Below are positions 1 to 7,461 of a DNA stretch of 64,000 nt, piece after piece. The stretch's first letter is position 1, and each line of letters begins with the position of its first letter. The position numbers were made by a program, and so were the translations under genes. Source of the DNA: Streptomyces scabichelini (GTDB lineage: Bacteria > Actinomycetota > Actinomycetes > Streptomycetales > Streptomycetaceae). The stretch spans positions 20,769 through 84,768 of the forward strand of contig NZ_JAAKZY010000015.1 in NCBI RefSeq assembly GCF_011045015.1. Direction: 5' to 3'. The notes below the pieces were generated by a model. That model was not told the origin of the DNA. It made no database searches and was given only the letters and a program-made list of their open reading frames with translations.

Positions 1-1139
1 TTGGACTTGGAGCCGTGGGCGCCCTCGCCGATCTCCACCAGACCACGGTAGGAGGTACGGCCGCCACCGCGCGCGACGGACTTCGACACGATGTTGGACG
101 AGGTGTTCGGCGCCATGTGGACCATCTTGGAGCCGGCGTCCTGGTGCTGCCCCTCGCCCGCGAAGGCGATGGACAGGGTCTCGCCCTTGGCGTGCTCGCC
201 CATCAGGTAGACGGCGGGGTACTTCATCGTCACCTTGGAGCCGATGTTGCCGTCGATCCACTCCATGGTCGCGCCCTCGTACGCCACGGCGCGCTTGGTG
301 ACCAGGTTGTAGACGTTGTTCGACCAGTTCTGGATGGTCGTGTAGCGGCAGCGGGCGTTCTTCTTGACGATGATCTCGACGACCGCGCTGTGCAGAGAGT
401 CGCTCTTGTAGATCGGCGCGGTGCAGCCCTCGACGTAGTGCACGTAGGCGCCCTCGTCGACGATGATCAGCGTCCGCTCGAACTGGCCCATGTTCTCCGT
501 GTTGATGCGGAAGTAGGCCTGGAGCGGGATCTCGACGTGCACGCCCTTCGGCACGTAGATGAAGGAGCCGCCGGACCACACGGCGGAGTTCAGCGAGGCG
601 AACTTGTTGTCACCGACCGGGATGACGGTCCCGAAGTACTCCTTGAAGAGCTCCGGGTGCTCCTTCAGGGCCGTGTCGGTGTCCAGGAAGATGACGCCCT
701 GCTCCTCCAGGTCCTCGCGGATCTGGTGGTAGACGACCTCGGACTCGTACTGGGCCGCGACACCGGCGACGAGGCGCTGCTTCTCCGCCTCCGGGATGCC
801 GAGCTTGTCGTACGTGTTCTTGATGTCCTCGGGCAGGTCCTCCCAGGACTCCGCCTGCTTCTCCGTGGAGCGTACGAAGTACTTGATGTTGTCGAAGTCG
901 ATGCCCGACAGGTCCGAGCCCCAGTTCGGCATGGGCTTCTTCTCGAACAGGCGCAGGCCCTTGAGACGGAGCTTGGTCATCCACTCCGGCTCGTTCTTCT
1001 TCGTGGAGATGTCGCGGACGACGTCCTCGTTGATGCCTCGCTTCGCAGAGGCACCGGCCACGTCGGAGTCGGCCCAGCCGTATTCGTACGTGCCCAGGCC
1101 CTCGAGCTCAGGATGGGCAGTCTCCGTGGGGAGAGTCAT
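1..1139 (-). CDS. sufB: Fe-S cluster assembly protein SufB (5' part, runs off the window)
   Basis: SufB is the scaffold subunit of the SUF complex (SufBCD), which builds Fe-S clusters in the cytosol. About 379 N-terminal codons are visible and the rest lies beyond base 1. The translation contains typical SufB blocks: YGWADSD near the N terminus, [27 protein letters not shown] and [15 protein letters not shown]. The ATG (1139-1137) overlaps the sufR TGA as ATGA, so translation is probably coupled to sufR and the gene belongs to a sufR-led operon. In Streptomyces this operon usually continues with sufD, sufC, sufS and sufU, which cannot be seen here. Family assignment is very secure; nothing looks unusual in the visible part. 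Confidence 0.96.
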   Translation of the reverse strand, partial: MTLPTETAHPELEGLGTYEYGWADSDVAGASAKRGINEDVVRDISTKKNEPEWMTKLRLKGLRLFEKKPMPNWGSDLSGIDFDNIKYFVRSTEKQAESWEDLPEDIKNTYDKLGIPEAEKQRLVAGVAAQYESEVVYHQIREDLEEQGVIFLDTDTALKEHPELFKEYFGTVIPVGDNKFASLNSAVWSGGSFIYVPKGVHVEIPLQAYFRINTENMGQFERTLIIVDEGAYVHYVEGCTAPIYKSDSLHSAVVEIIVKKNARCRYTTIQNWSNNVYNLVTKRAVAYEGATMEWIDGNIGSKVTMKYPAVYLMGEHAKGETLSIAFAGEGQHQDAGSKMVHMAPNTSSNIVSKSVARGGGRTSYRGLVEIGEGAHGSKS

Positions 1140-1870
1140 GCGGGGTTCCTCCCGGCCGTGCTTGCAGATGCGTTGTCAGTGGTCTGGTGTGTTGCCTTGG
1201 GGATGAACGTCGTGCAGACGCCGTCGCCGTGGGCGATGGTGGCCAGCCGCTGGACATGCGTCCCGAGCAGCTGGGAAAAGATCTCGGTCTCCGCCTCGCA
1301 CAGCTGCGGGAACTGCTCGGCGACATGGGCGACCGGGCAGTGGTGCTGGCACAACTGCTCGCCCTTCTGCGGAAGGGGTGCACTGCGCGCCGCAGCAGCG
1401 TACCCGTCGGCACTCAGCGCCTTGGCCAGCGCCTGGGTCCGCTCCTCGGGGGCGGCTGCCTCGATGGCCTTGCGGTACGCCCCGGCCTGTGCGGCGAGCC
1501 GGGCACGGGCGAAGGCGGCGACGGCCTCGTCCCCGCCCTCGCGCTCCGCGATCCAGCGCAGCGCGTCGGCAGCGAGCTTGTCGTACGACTGGTCGAAGGC
1601 GTCCCGGCCGCAGTCCGTCAGCGCGAAGACCTTGGCGGGCCGGCCGCGCGTACGCGCTCCGTAGACCCGCTTCTCACGCGGCTCCACGACGTCGTCGGCG
1701 ACCAGGGCGTCCAGATGCCGGCGTACGGCCGCATGGGTGAGGCCGAGACGGCCGGCCAGGTCGGCCACGGTCGACGGGCCGTGATCCAGGATGGACCGCG
1801 CTACCCGGTTGCGCGTGGAGCGCTCCCCGGTCGCGAGTTCCTCCTGCGGGACCTGGCCTACGTTTTTCAC
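1136..1870 (-). CDS. sufR: SufR-type Fe-S-sensing repressor of the suf operon
   Basis: A 244-aa DNA-binding protein with an N-terminal winged HTH ([24 protein letters not shown]) and a C-terminal cysteine cluster (CQHHC, then a third Cys 13 residues later), as in actinobacterial SufR proteins that bind [4Fe-4S] and repress suf genes. It directly precedes sufB with an ATGA overlap. I chose the GTG at 1870 because the CAAC-N6-GTTG operator lies just upstream of and overlapping it. The frame also allows TTG at 1906 (256 aa), which would put the operator inside the gene. Repression of its own operon is inferred from family knowledge plus the operator. Confidence 0.85.
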   Translation of the reverse strand: MKNVGQVPQEELATGERSTRNRVARSILDHGPSTVADLAGRLGLTHAAVRRHLDALVADDVVEPREKRVYGARTRGRPAKVFALTDCGRDAFDQSYDKLAADALRWIAEREGGDEAVAAFARARLAAQAGAYRKAIEAAAPEERTQALAKALSADGYAAAARSAPLPQKGEQLCQHHCPVAHVAEQFPQLCEAETEIFSQLLGTHVQRLATIAHGDGVCTTFIPKATHQTTDNASASTAGRNPA

Positions 1871-1883
1871 AACACCATTGTTG
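1870..1883. promoter_or_regulatory. SufR operator candidate (CAAC-N6-GTTG)
   Basis: CAACACCATTGTTG is a 14-bp inverted repeat of the CAAC-N6-GTTG form reported for Streptomyces SufR (recalled from work on S. avermitilis). It begins at the first base of the chosen sufR GTG, so a bound repressor would block initiation at the operon's 5' end. Confidence 0.7.
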
Positions 1884-1940
1884 CGTAATTCCTCAGAGAC
1901 TGACAAGCCGCGTCCGAGCGGTGGATGGTGCCGTGCATCA

Positions 1941-1960
1941 CTTAGGTAAACCTAAGCTGA
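1941..1960. promoter_or_regulatory. Iron-box-like palindrome between sufR and the ABC exporter
   Basis: CTTAGGT-AA-ACCTAAG (1941-1956) is an exact 7+7 inverted repeat. The 19 bp at 1942-1960, read on the minus strand, agree at 15 positions with the DmdR/DtxR/IdeR iron-box consensus as I recall it. It lies about 70 bp upstream of the sufR GTG and about 95 bp upstream of the divergent ABC gene, so it could serve either. Iron control of suf would make sense but is inference. Confidence 0.4.
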
Positions 1961-2053
1961 CCTGCGGGAACGATCTTTGATCGATCAGTCGCCGTTCCGG
2001 CCCTGCTGCCCCGCCCTCCGGAGGGCACTCCACCGTCCCTAGACTCAGTACCC

Positions 2054-2977
2054 ATGCGAAGCGACCCCGTCGTCCAGGTCCAGGCCCTGGTGAAGCGGTA
2101 CCGCACCAAGACCGCGGTGGACGGCCTCGACCTGGTGGCCGGGGCAGGGATCACCGCCGTACTCGGTCCCAATGGAGCGGGCAAGACGACCACGGTCGAG
2201 ACCTGCGAGGGGTACCGGAAGCCGGACTCGGGGACGGTACGGGTACTGGGACTCGACCCCGTGCGCGAGGCCGCGGCCCTGCGGCCACGGATAGGCGTGA
2301 TGCTCCAGTCCGGCGGCGTCTACTCCGGCGCCCGCGCCGACGAGATGCTCCGCCACGTGGCCAAGCTGCACGCACACCCGCTGGACGTGGACGCGCTGAT
2401 CGAGCGCCTGGGTCTGGGCAGTTGCGGCCGTACGACCTACCGGCGCCTGTCCGGAGGCCAGCAGCAGCGGCTCGCGCTCGCGATGGCCGTGGTCGGCCGG
2501 CCCGAACTGGTCTTCCTGGACGAGCCGACCGCGGGCCTCGACCCGCAGGCGCGCCGGGCGACCTGGGACCTCGTACGCGATCTCCGTGCGGACGGTGTCT
2601 CGGTCATCCTGACCACGCACTACATGGACGAGGCCGAGCAGCTGGCCGACGACGTGGCGATCATCGACGCGGGCCGGGTCATCGCCCAGGGCTCCCCCGA
2701 GGCGCTGTGCCGCGGCGGCGCCGAGAACACGCTCCGCTTCAGCGGCCGTCCCGGCCTCGACATAGGTTCCCTGCTCAAGGCCCTGCCGCCGGACTGCACG
2801 GCCGCCGAGCTGACACCGGGCGCGTACCGGGTGGGCGGCAAGATCGATCCGCAGCTGCTCGCCACCGTCACCTCCTGGTGCGCCCAGCACGGAGTGATGC
2901 CGGAGAAGATCTCGGTGGAGCGGCACACGCTGGAAGACGTTTTCTTGGAGCTCACTGGCAAGGAGTTGCGTTCATGA
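2054..2977 (+). CDS. ABC exporter ATP-binding protein (ABC-2 type, DrrA-like)
   Basis: A 307-aa ATPase with Walker A GPNGAGKTTT (about residue 38), ABC signature LSGGQQQRLALAMA, Walker B LVFLDEPTAGLD and the H-loop in LTTHYMDEAEQLADD. The C-terminal extension is of the daunorubicin-resistance/YhaQ type. With the downstream ABC-2 permease it should form an efflux pump or membrane-component exporter; the substrate is unknown. Its last ten residues (LELTGKELRS) and stop are encoded a second time 92 bp downstream in another frame. The first copy uses codons rare in Streptomyces (TTG, ACT, TTG, TCA). The ATG at 2054 lies about 95 bp from the iron-box-like palindrome. Confidence 0.9.
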   Translation: MRSDPVVQVQALVKRYRTKTAVDGLDLVAGAGITAVLGPNGAGKTTTVETCEGYRKPDSGTVRVLGLDPVREAAALRPRIGVMLQSGGVYSGARADEMLRHVAKLHAHPLDVDALIERLGLGSCGRTTYRRLSGGQQQRLALAMAVVGRPELVFLDEPTAGLDPQARRATWDLVRDLRADGVSVILTTHYMDEAEQLADDVAIIDAGRVIAQGSPEALCRGGAENTLRFSGRPGLDIGSLLKALPPDCTAAELTPGAYRVGGKIDPQLLATVTSWCAQHGVMPEKISVERHTLEDVFLELTGKELRS

Positions 2978-3069
2978 GTGGGGCTCGTCTGCGATCCGGC
3001 CGGGGGTCCGGGGGTTGGCCCCCGGGAAGACACAGCCTCGAGCTGACCGGCAAGGAGCTGCGTTCGTGA
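2948..3069 (+). repeat. Duplicated ATPase gene end flanking a hairpin
   Basis: The 30 nt at 2948-2977 recur at 3040-3069. Counting one more codon upstream, every difference between the copies is synonymous for LELTGKELRS-stop. Between them is a GC-rich insert with a perfect 7-bp stem, CCGGGGG (3008-3014) and CCCCCGG (3019-3025) around TTGG. The permease start GTG overlaps the second stop (GTGA), which suggests the second copy sits at the ancestral junction and that about 92 bp was added. Confidence 0.8.
2974..3069 (+). CDS. 31-codon bridging ORF between ATPase and permease
   Basis: The ATG at 2974 overlaps the ATPase stop (ATGA), and the ORF ends with a TGA overlapped by the permease GTG (GTGA). 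The peptide begins MSGARLRSGRGSGG and ends in the same LELTGKELRS as the ATPase. It has no recognisable domain. Its likely value is to carry terminating ribosomes across the 92-bp insertion and keep translational coupling. Whether the peptide itself does anything is unknown. Confidence 0.35.
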   Translation: MSGARLRSGRGSGGWPPGRHSLELTGKELRS

Positions 3070-3836
3070 CCACCGCCGGTACGTACACCCCGAGGCCCGG
3101 GGCCGCCCCGCTGACCCGCATGATCGCGGCGCAGGCGGCGCTCGAGACGAAGATGCTGCTGCGCAACGGTGAGCAGCTGCTGCTGACGGTCGTCATCCCG
3201 ACTCTGCTGCTCGTGCTGTTCAGCTCGGTCGACGTCGTCGACACGGGCGAGGGCGAGGCGATCGACTTCCTGGCGCCCGGCATCCTCGCGCTCGCGGTGA
3301 TGTCGACGGCGTTCACGGGCCAGGCCATCGCGACGGGCTTCGAGCGGCGGTACGGCGTCCTGAAGCGGCTCGCCACCTCGCCGCTGCCGCGCTGGGGGCT
3401 GATGGCGGCGAAGACGCTCTCCGTGCTGGTCACGGAGATCCTCCAGGTGATCCTGGTGACGGTGATCGCGTTCGCCCTCGGCTGGTCGCCGCACGGCAAC
3501 CCGCTCGCCGTCCTGCTTCTGCTCGTCCTTGGCACCGCCGCCTTCTCGGGCCTCGGCCTGCTGATGGCGGGCACGCTGAAGGCGGAGGCGACGCTGGCCG
3601 CCGCGAACCTGGTCTTCCTGCTGCTGCTCGTGGGCGGCGGAGTCGTCGTCCCGCTCGACAAGTTCCCGGACACGGCCCAGTCCCTGCTCGGTCTGCTGCC
3701 GATCTCGGCCCTCTCGGACGGGCTGAGGGACGTGCTCCAGCACGGCGCCGGAATGCCGTGGGGCAACCTCGGAATCCTGGCCGCCTGGGGCGTCGTCGGC
3801 CTCGCGGCCGCCGCCCGTTTCTTCCGCTGGGAGTAG
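3066..3836 (+). CDS. ABC-2 type exporter permease
   Basis: A 256-aa integral membrane protein with about six hydrophobic segments, for example near residues 36-52 (LLLTVVIPTLLLVLFSS), 70-90, 121-142, 155-175 and 184-206, typical of ABC-2/DrrB permeases. I chose GTG 3066 (VTTAGTYTPRP) because it overlaps the preceding stop; the open frame extends upstream only into the inserted duplication. It partners the ATPase to export an unknown hydrophobic substrate. Its location next to ctaA and ctaB is a common Streptomyces arrangement, but no functional link to heme A can be read from sequence. Confidence 0.88.
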   Translation: MTTAGTYTPRPGAAPLTRMIAAQAALETKMLLRNGEQLLLTVVIPTLLLVLFSSVDVVDTGEGEAIDFLAPGILALAVMSTAFTGQAIATGFERRYGVLKRLATSPLPRWGLMAAKTLSVLVTEILQVILVTVIAFALGWSPHGNPLAVLLLLVLGTAAFSGLGLLMAGTLKAEATLAAANLVFLLLLVGGGVVVPLDKFPDTAQSLLGLLPISALSDGLRDVLQHGAGMPWGNLGILAAWGVVGLAAAARFFRWE

Positions 3837-3889
3837 GTCGGAGCGGACGCCTCCCCCCTCGTGAAGGCGTGCACAAGCGGCCGCCTACC

Positions 3890-4894
3890 ATGGTGCCCGT
3901 GCCGAATCTGACCCGCGCCGACGCCGTCCAGGCCGCGCGCAACCCGCTCGCCTTCATCGCCGAACGCTGGACCCCGACGCCCCGGACGGTTCAGCGAGCG
4001 GCCCTCGCCGCGCTCGTCATGGCGGTGGTCATCGTCGTCACCGGCGGCGCCGTGCGGCTGACCGGCTCGGGTCTTGGCTGCCCGACCTGGCCCAAGTGCA
4101 CCGACGACTCGCTGACCAACACGAGCGCCATGGGCATCCACGGCGTCATCGAGTTCGGCAACCGCATGCTGACGTACGTCCTGTGCGCCGCCGTCGGCTG
4201 GGCGATCATCGCCGCGCGCTCGCAGAAGCCGTACCGGCGCGGCCTCACACGGCTGGGCTGGGCGCAGTTCTGGATCGTCATGGGCAACGCGGTACTCGGC
4301 GGCATCGTCGTCCTCGTGGGCCTCAACCCGTACACGGTCGCCGCCCACTTCCTGCTCTCCACCGCCCTGATCGCCGTCGCCACGGTCATGTGGCAGCGCA
4401 CACGGGAGGGCGACTCCGCACCGCGTCCGCTGGTCGGCAAGTCCGTGCAGCAGCTCGTGTGGGCCCTGGTCGCCGTCACTGTCCTGCTGATCGCGGTGGG
4501 CACCGTGGTCACCGGTGCGGGCCCGCACGCCGGTGACTCGAGTGACGTCGAGCGCATGCCAGTGAACTGGGAGGACGTCAGCAAGCTGCACGCCGTGCTG
4601 GCCTGGATCGTGGTGACGCTGACCTTCGCCCTGTGGTTCGTCCTCAGGGCCGTCGACGCCCCCAAGGATCCCCTGCGCCGCACCCGCGATCTCTTCCTGA
4701 TCCTCCTGTCCCAGGGCGCGCTGGGCTACATCCAGTACTTCACGGACCTCCCCGAGATCCTGGTCGGCGCCCACATGCTGGGCTCCTGCCTGGTGTGGAT
4801 CGCGACACTCCGCGTCCTGCTGTCCCTGCGGGAGCGGCAGGACGTCGTGGACGTTCCCGGACCATCGACGCAACGGGTCGCCACGCGCGCGTGA
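3890..4894 (+). CDS. ctaA: Heme A synthase (COX15/CtaA family)
   Basis: CtaA oxidises the C8 methyl of heme O to a formyl group, giving heme A for cytochrome aa3 oxidase in the membrane. The 334-aa protein has eight predicted membrane helices. It carries the CX5C pair CPTWPKC in the first outer loop and the conserved heme-ligand histidines in GIHGVIEFGNR, AAHFLL, KLHAVLAW and GAHMLGS. The start is uncertain: ATG 3890 (MVPVPNLTRAD) or GTG 3899; neither has a clear ribosome-binding site. The long upstream open frame overlaps the permease and is unlikely to be used. ctaB, the preceding enzyme, lies 2.5 kb away on the other strand. The gene's end is partly duplicated. Confidence 0.93.
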   Translation: MVPVPNLTRADAVQAARNPLAFIAERWTPTPRTVQRAALAALVMAVVIVVTGGAVRLTGSGLGCPTWPKCTDDSLTNTSAMGIHGVIEFGNRMLTYVLCAAVGWAIIAARSQKPYRRGLTRLGWAQFWIVMGNAVLGGIVVLVGLNPYTVAAHFLLSTALIAVATVMWQRTREGDSAPRPLVGKSVQQLVWALVAVTVLLIAVGTVVTGAGPHAGDSSDVERMPVNWEDVSKLHAVLAWIVVTLTFALWFVLRAVDAPKDPLRRTRDLFLILLSQGALGYIQYFTDLPEILVGAHMLGSCLVWIATLRVLLSLRERQDVVDVPGPSTQRVATRA

Positions 4895-4925
4895 GCACGC
4901 AGCGCACCGCCACGCGCGCGTGCGT
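4868..4925. repeat. 29-bp tandem duplication over the ctaA stop codon
   Basis: The unit 4868-4896 contains the ctaA TGA and is followed at 4897-4925 by a second copy, 23 of 29 identical and sharing CGCCACGCGCGCGTG exactly. In the second copy the stop is changed to TGC. The repeat fills the gap between ctaA and the convergent nucleotidyltransferase gene. Confidence 0.75.
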
Positions 4926-5677
4926 CACGCGTGGGCACGTACGAGTGCGTCGATCGCCGGGCCGAGATAGCCCCTGGTCAGCTCGCTCCTGCGAGCGGTC
5001 CACTCCTCGCTCGGCGCCGCCCAGGCACCCTCGTACCGCCGTCGCCTGACGTCCTCGACCACCTCGACGGGCGCGCCGAGCTCGGGCAGCAGCTCCAGTG
5101 CCTCCCGTTTCGTGATCAGCCGGCCGTCCTTCAGGGTGACCGCGGCACGGGCGTACGTGACCAGCCCGAGGTCCACCCAGATGTCCTGCGTCCAGTTGGC
5201 GGCACGGTCGACTTCGCGCCGCCAGAAGTCACGCTGATCGCGCACCACGAAGGCGGCGAGTTCGCTGTCCGGCACCGGTGGCAGCAGGCTCCTGGGCGGC
5301 TCGCCGTGCAGGACCAGCCCGAAGGTGTGCAGCTCACGCCGGGTCACCGGGGTGACCGGCCGCTTGAACAGTTGCTCGTGCGCCCAGGTGAGGTGCCGCC
5401 GCTCCGCACCGCCCGCCGTGTCGGGCGTCACATAGCTGCAGTGCAGCTTGTCGACGAGCGGCTCGGCACGCAGGCGGGCGTGCAGCCGCGCCACCCGCCA
5501 GACGGTCCTTGCCGTGACCGGGCCCTCCAGGACCGCGATCAGGTCCAGATCGCTGCGCCCCTCCTGGTAGTCGCCCCCGCCGAGCGATCCGTGCGCCCAT
5601 ACGGCGACGGGGGCCAGGTCGCGCAGTTCGGTGAGGAAGCGGGCGAGGAGCCGGTCGGTCGCGTCGCTGCGTGTCAT
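4925..5677 (-). CDS. Nucleotidyltransferase-domain protein (aminoglycoside adenylyltransferase-like fold)
   Basis: A 250-aa cytosolic protein with the polymerase-beta-type nucleotidyltransferase motif HGS followed by SDLDLIAVL (about residues 27-47), where the two Asp residues should bind metal and NTP. The C-terminal half (LLPPVPDSELAAF, TKREALELLPELG) resembles the helical domain of AadA/DUF4111 proteins. Such proteins can adenylylate aminoglycosides, but many Streptomyces members have no known substrate, so I do not assign resistance. Start ATG 5677 (MTRSDATDRLL) was preferred to the longer frame. It converges on ctaA with only 30 bp between stops. Confidence 0.75.
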   Translation of the reverse strand: MTRSDATDRLLARFLTELRDLAPVAVWAHGSLGGGDYQEGRSDLDLIAVLEGPVTARTVWRVARLHARLRAEPLVDKLHCSYVTPDTAGGAERRHLTWAHEQLFKRPVTPVTRRELHTFGLVLHGEPPRSLLPPVPDSELAAFVVRDQRDFWRREVDRAANWTQDIWVDLGLVTYARAAVTLKDGRLITKREALELLPELGAPVEVVEDVRRRRYEGAWAAPSEEWTARRSELTRGYLGPAIDALVRAHA

Positions 5678-5706
5678 GCACACAGTCTGCGCGCCGCTGG
5701 GGCAGC

Positions 5707-5757
5707 TCACTCCAGCCCGTGCATCACTTCAGCCGGTGCATCACTCCAGCCCGTACA
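5707..5757. repeat. 17-bp tandem repeat, three copies, at a gene end
   Basis: Three contiguous 17-bp units (TCACTCCAGCCCGTGCA; 5707-5723, 5724-5740, 5741-5757) differ from each other at one to three positions. The last unit is the 3' end of the amidohydrolase gene, including its stop (TCA 5741-5743), so the other two are duplications of the gene end. Each carries a TGA on the minus strand. Confidence 0.85.
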
Positions 5758-6847
5758 CCCGCCGAGCGTTCCCCGCCGCGATCAGTCCCGCCACGCGCTG
5801 CGCGTCCGCCAGCGACCACGCCCCCTCGGCCACCCAGGTGCCGAGCACCCGGGCCAGCGACTCGCGGAAGAGCCGGGCCCCGACGACATGGAGTTCGGGC
5901 AGGCCGTGGGCGCCGGAGGAGAAGAGGAGCTTGCCGAAGGGCGCGAGTTCGAGGATCTCGGAGAGCACGGCGGAGGCGCGGGCACCTGTGCGCACGAGGG
6001 CGGCGCCCAGGTCGGCGTACACATGCGGGAAGACCCCGGAGAGATGCGCCGCGTGGCGGTGGTACGGGTAGCCGTGCAGCAGGACGAGGTCGGTGCCGAG
6101 GCCGGCCGTGGCGCGCGCGAAGTCGGTGAGCAGGACGGGGTCGGTGCGGTCGATGCGAAGGCCGGGTTCGCCGAGTCCGGCGTGGAGCTGGAGCGGCAGG
6201 CCCGAGGCGACGGCGATCCAGAGGAGATGCCGCAGCAGGACCGGGTCGGACAGGGCGCCGCCGACGCGACGTCCGGCGAGCCAGCGGCCCGCGGCGCCCC
6301 GCACCTCACCCGGTCCTGGAGGTTCGGGCGCGAGCGCCAGACCGTGCCGTACGCCGGCCACCGACGTGAACGCCACGGCGTTCGCGGCCGCCCCGTGCAC
6401 CGACTCGGCGAGGTTGGCGAGAAACGACTCGACGGTGCCGGAGGTGTCGGCGACCTGTTCGGCGAGCAGCTCCAGGCGGACGATCTCGTGGGCGTCGGCG
6501 GCCCCGGCCGAGGCCATCTCGCCCGGACCGGTCAGGTCGCCGGGCAGACCGGTGTCGACCAGGTAGGTCGTGATCCCGCTCCCCCGCAGCAGCCTGCGGC
6601 CCGCATCCAGTACGCCCAGCTCACGGCGTCGCGCGAGATAGCGGGCGGGCGGACAGTGCGGCTCCAGGCCGAGGAGAGGGGGACACCAGCGGCGTACGGC
6701 GAAACCGGTCTGGGTGTCGAAGAAGGTGGTGCCCGCGGCGGGCGCGCCCTCTCCCCGCGCGAGATGGGCCTCGAACGTGCCGAGACCCAGCTCCGTCCGC
6801 AGCACACCATGGCAGTACTGGTCCACCAGCGACGGCGTTTCGATCAT
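5741..6847 (-). CDS. Amidohydrolase-family protein (FluG N-domain-like TIM barrel)
   Basis: A 368-aa protein of the amidohydrolase_2/FluG-like group. Supporting features are an early VDQYCHGV motif, LPLQLHAGLGEP near residue 212, VLLHGYPYHRHAAHLSGVFPHVYADL near 248, and the closing LELAPFGKLLFSSGAHGLPELHVVGARLF. In relatives the first motif is usually an HxH metal pair and the late motif holds an Asp; here they read YCH and FSSGAH, so metal binding may be altered. Substrate is unknown. Start ATG 6847. Its final codons and stop are repeated three times in 17-bp units. The convergent arrangement of neighbours gives no pathway clue. Confidence 0.75.
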   Translation of the reverse strand: MIETPSLVDQYCHGVLRTELGLGTFEAHLARGEGAPAAGTTFFDTQTGFAVRRWCPPLLGLEPHCPPARYLARRRELGVLDAGRRLLRGSGITTYLVDTGLPGDLTGPGEMASAGAADAHEIVRLELLAEQVADTSGTVESFLANLAESVHGAAANAVAFTSVAGVRHGLALAPEPPGPGEVRGAAGRWLAGRRVGGALSDPVLLRHLLWIAVASGLPLQLHAGLGEPGLRIDRTDPVLLTDFARATAGLGTDLVLLHGYPYHRHAAHLSGVFPHVYADLGAALVRTGARASAVLSEILELAPFGKLLFSSGAHGLPELHVVGARLFRESLARVLGTWVAEGAWSLADAQRVAGLIAAGNARRVYGLE

Positions 6848-6938
6848 CGGGACTCCCCGGCGAGTGGGCCCTGCCTTTACAGGTCCTAACGGGTGAGCCG
6901 GGGGTGGGGTGCTGGTTGCGGTCGCGGGAAGTACGAAA

Positions 6939-6967
6939 ACTGCCGGTTGCCGACTGCCGGTTGCTCG
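6939..6967. repeat. 14-bp tandem repeat just past a stop codon
   Basis: ACTGCCGGTTGC recurs at 6939 and 6953 (14-bp period). A degenerate third copy (GTCAGTCGTTGC, 6970-6981) overlaps the stop of the small hypothetical gene that ends at 6971. It is weaker than the other stop-linked repeats. Confidence 0.55.
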
Positions 6968-6970
6968 CCG

Positions 6971-7327
6971 TCAGTCGTTGCTTGGGCCCCCGAGCTGGAT
7001 CCCCGCCATCCTCGTCCACTCGTACCGGCCCGTCTTCACCTTCGCCGCGAAGTCGCCGTCGAAGGACTCGTGGACGGTGATGCCGGACTTCTGGGCCGCC
7101 TGCTCGGCCATCGCGTGGGTCGGGGCCACGAGGTCGCCCCATTCGCCGTCCTCGCCGACGAGGACGATCCGGGCGCCACGCTGCCCCAGGTACGCGATCT
7201 GACCCTCGGCGCCGCCGTGCGCCTTGGCGAAGGAGGAGATCTGCTGGGCGAGCCGCGCCACGCGACGCTCCGCCCTGGCGGCCTGCTTGCGGTCCGCGCC
7301 CGCTTCAACCTGCTCGGTGTCTGCCAT
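6971..7327 (-). CDS. Conserved hypothetical protein, 118 aa
   Basis: I do not recognise a named family. The protein is soluble: an N-terminal charged helix (about residues 7-36, ADRKQAARAERRVARLAQQI) that could form a coiled coil, then a compact alpha/beta segment (GQRGARIVLVGEDGEWGDLVAPTHAMAEQAAQKSGITVH) ending in YEWTRMAGIQLGG. There is no signal peptide or membrane helix. Start ATG 7327 (MADTEQVEAG) was chosen over an in-frame extension. Codon use is normal for the window, so the gene is probably real. It lies alone between the amidohydrolase gene and ctaB. Confidence 0.7.
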   Translation of the reverse strand: MADTEQVEAGADRKQAARAERRVARLAQQISSFAKAHGGAEGQIAYLGQRGARIVLVGEDGEWGDLVAPTHAMAEQAAQKSGITVHESFDGDFAAKVKTGRYEWTRMAGIQLGGPSND

Positions 7328-7423
7328 GGTCAGGATGCTACCGACGGGTAGATCAAACGGCGACGGGTGGGGTGCGTGGCCTTGACCACGCACCCCACCC
7401 GTCGTCCGTCTGAAAGTCCTGGA

Positions 7424-7461
7424 AGGCGGCTACCGCGGGAAGAGGCGGCTACCGGAGGAAG
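7424..7461. repeat. 19-bp tandem duplication over the ctaB stop codon
   Basis: AGGCGGCTACCG plus seven bases occurs at 7424-7442 and 7443-7461 with two mismatches. The right-hand unit contains the ctaB stop (CTA 7449-7451, TAG on the minus strand). The left-hand unit repeats it downstream of the gene, giving a second TAG. Confidence 0.85.

Noticed and set aside
1173..1181. TTGTCAGTG matching the first half of the RecA-NDp promoter
   Set aside because: It lies inside sufR and the expected TANNNT box 8 nt later is TGTTGC, so the element is incomplete.
1187..1888. 233-codon plus-strand frame over sufR
   Set aside because: Shadow of sufR; it would destroy the well-supported sufR-sufB overlap.
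4925..5677. Calling the nucleotidyltransferase an aminoglycoside-resistance gene
   Set aside because: Only the generic GS...DxD nucleotidyltransferase motif and a loosely similar helical domain are visible; nothing shows drug specificity.
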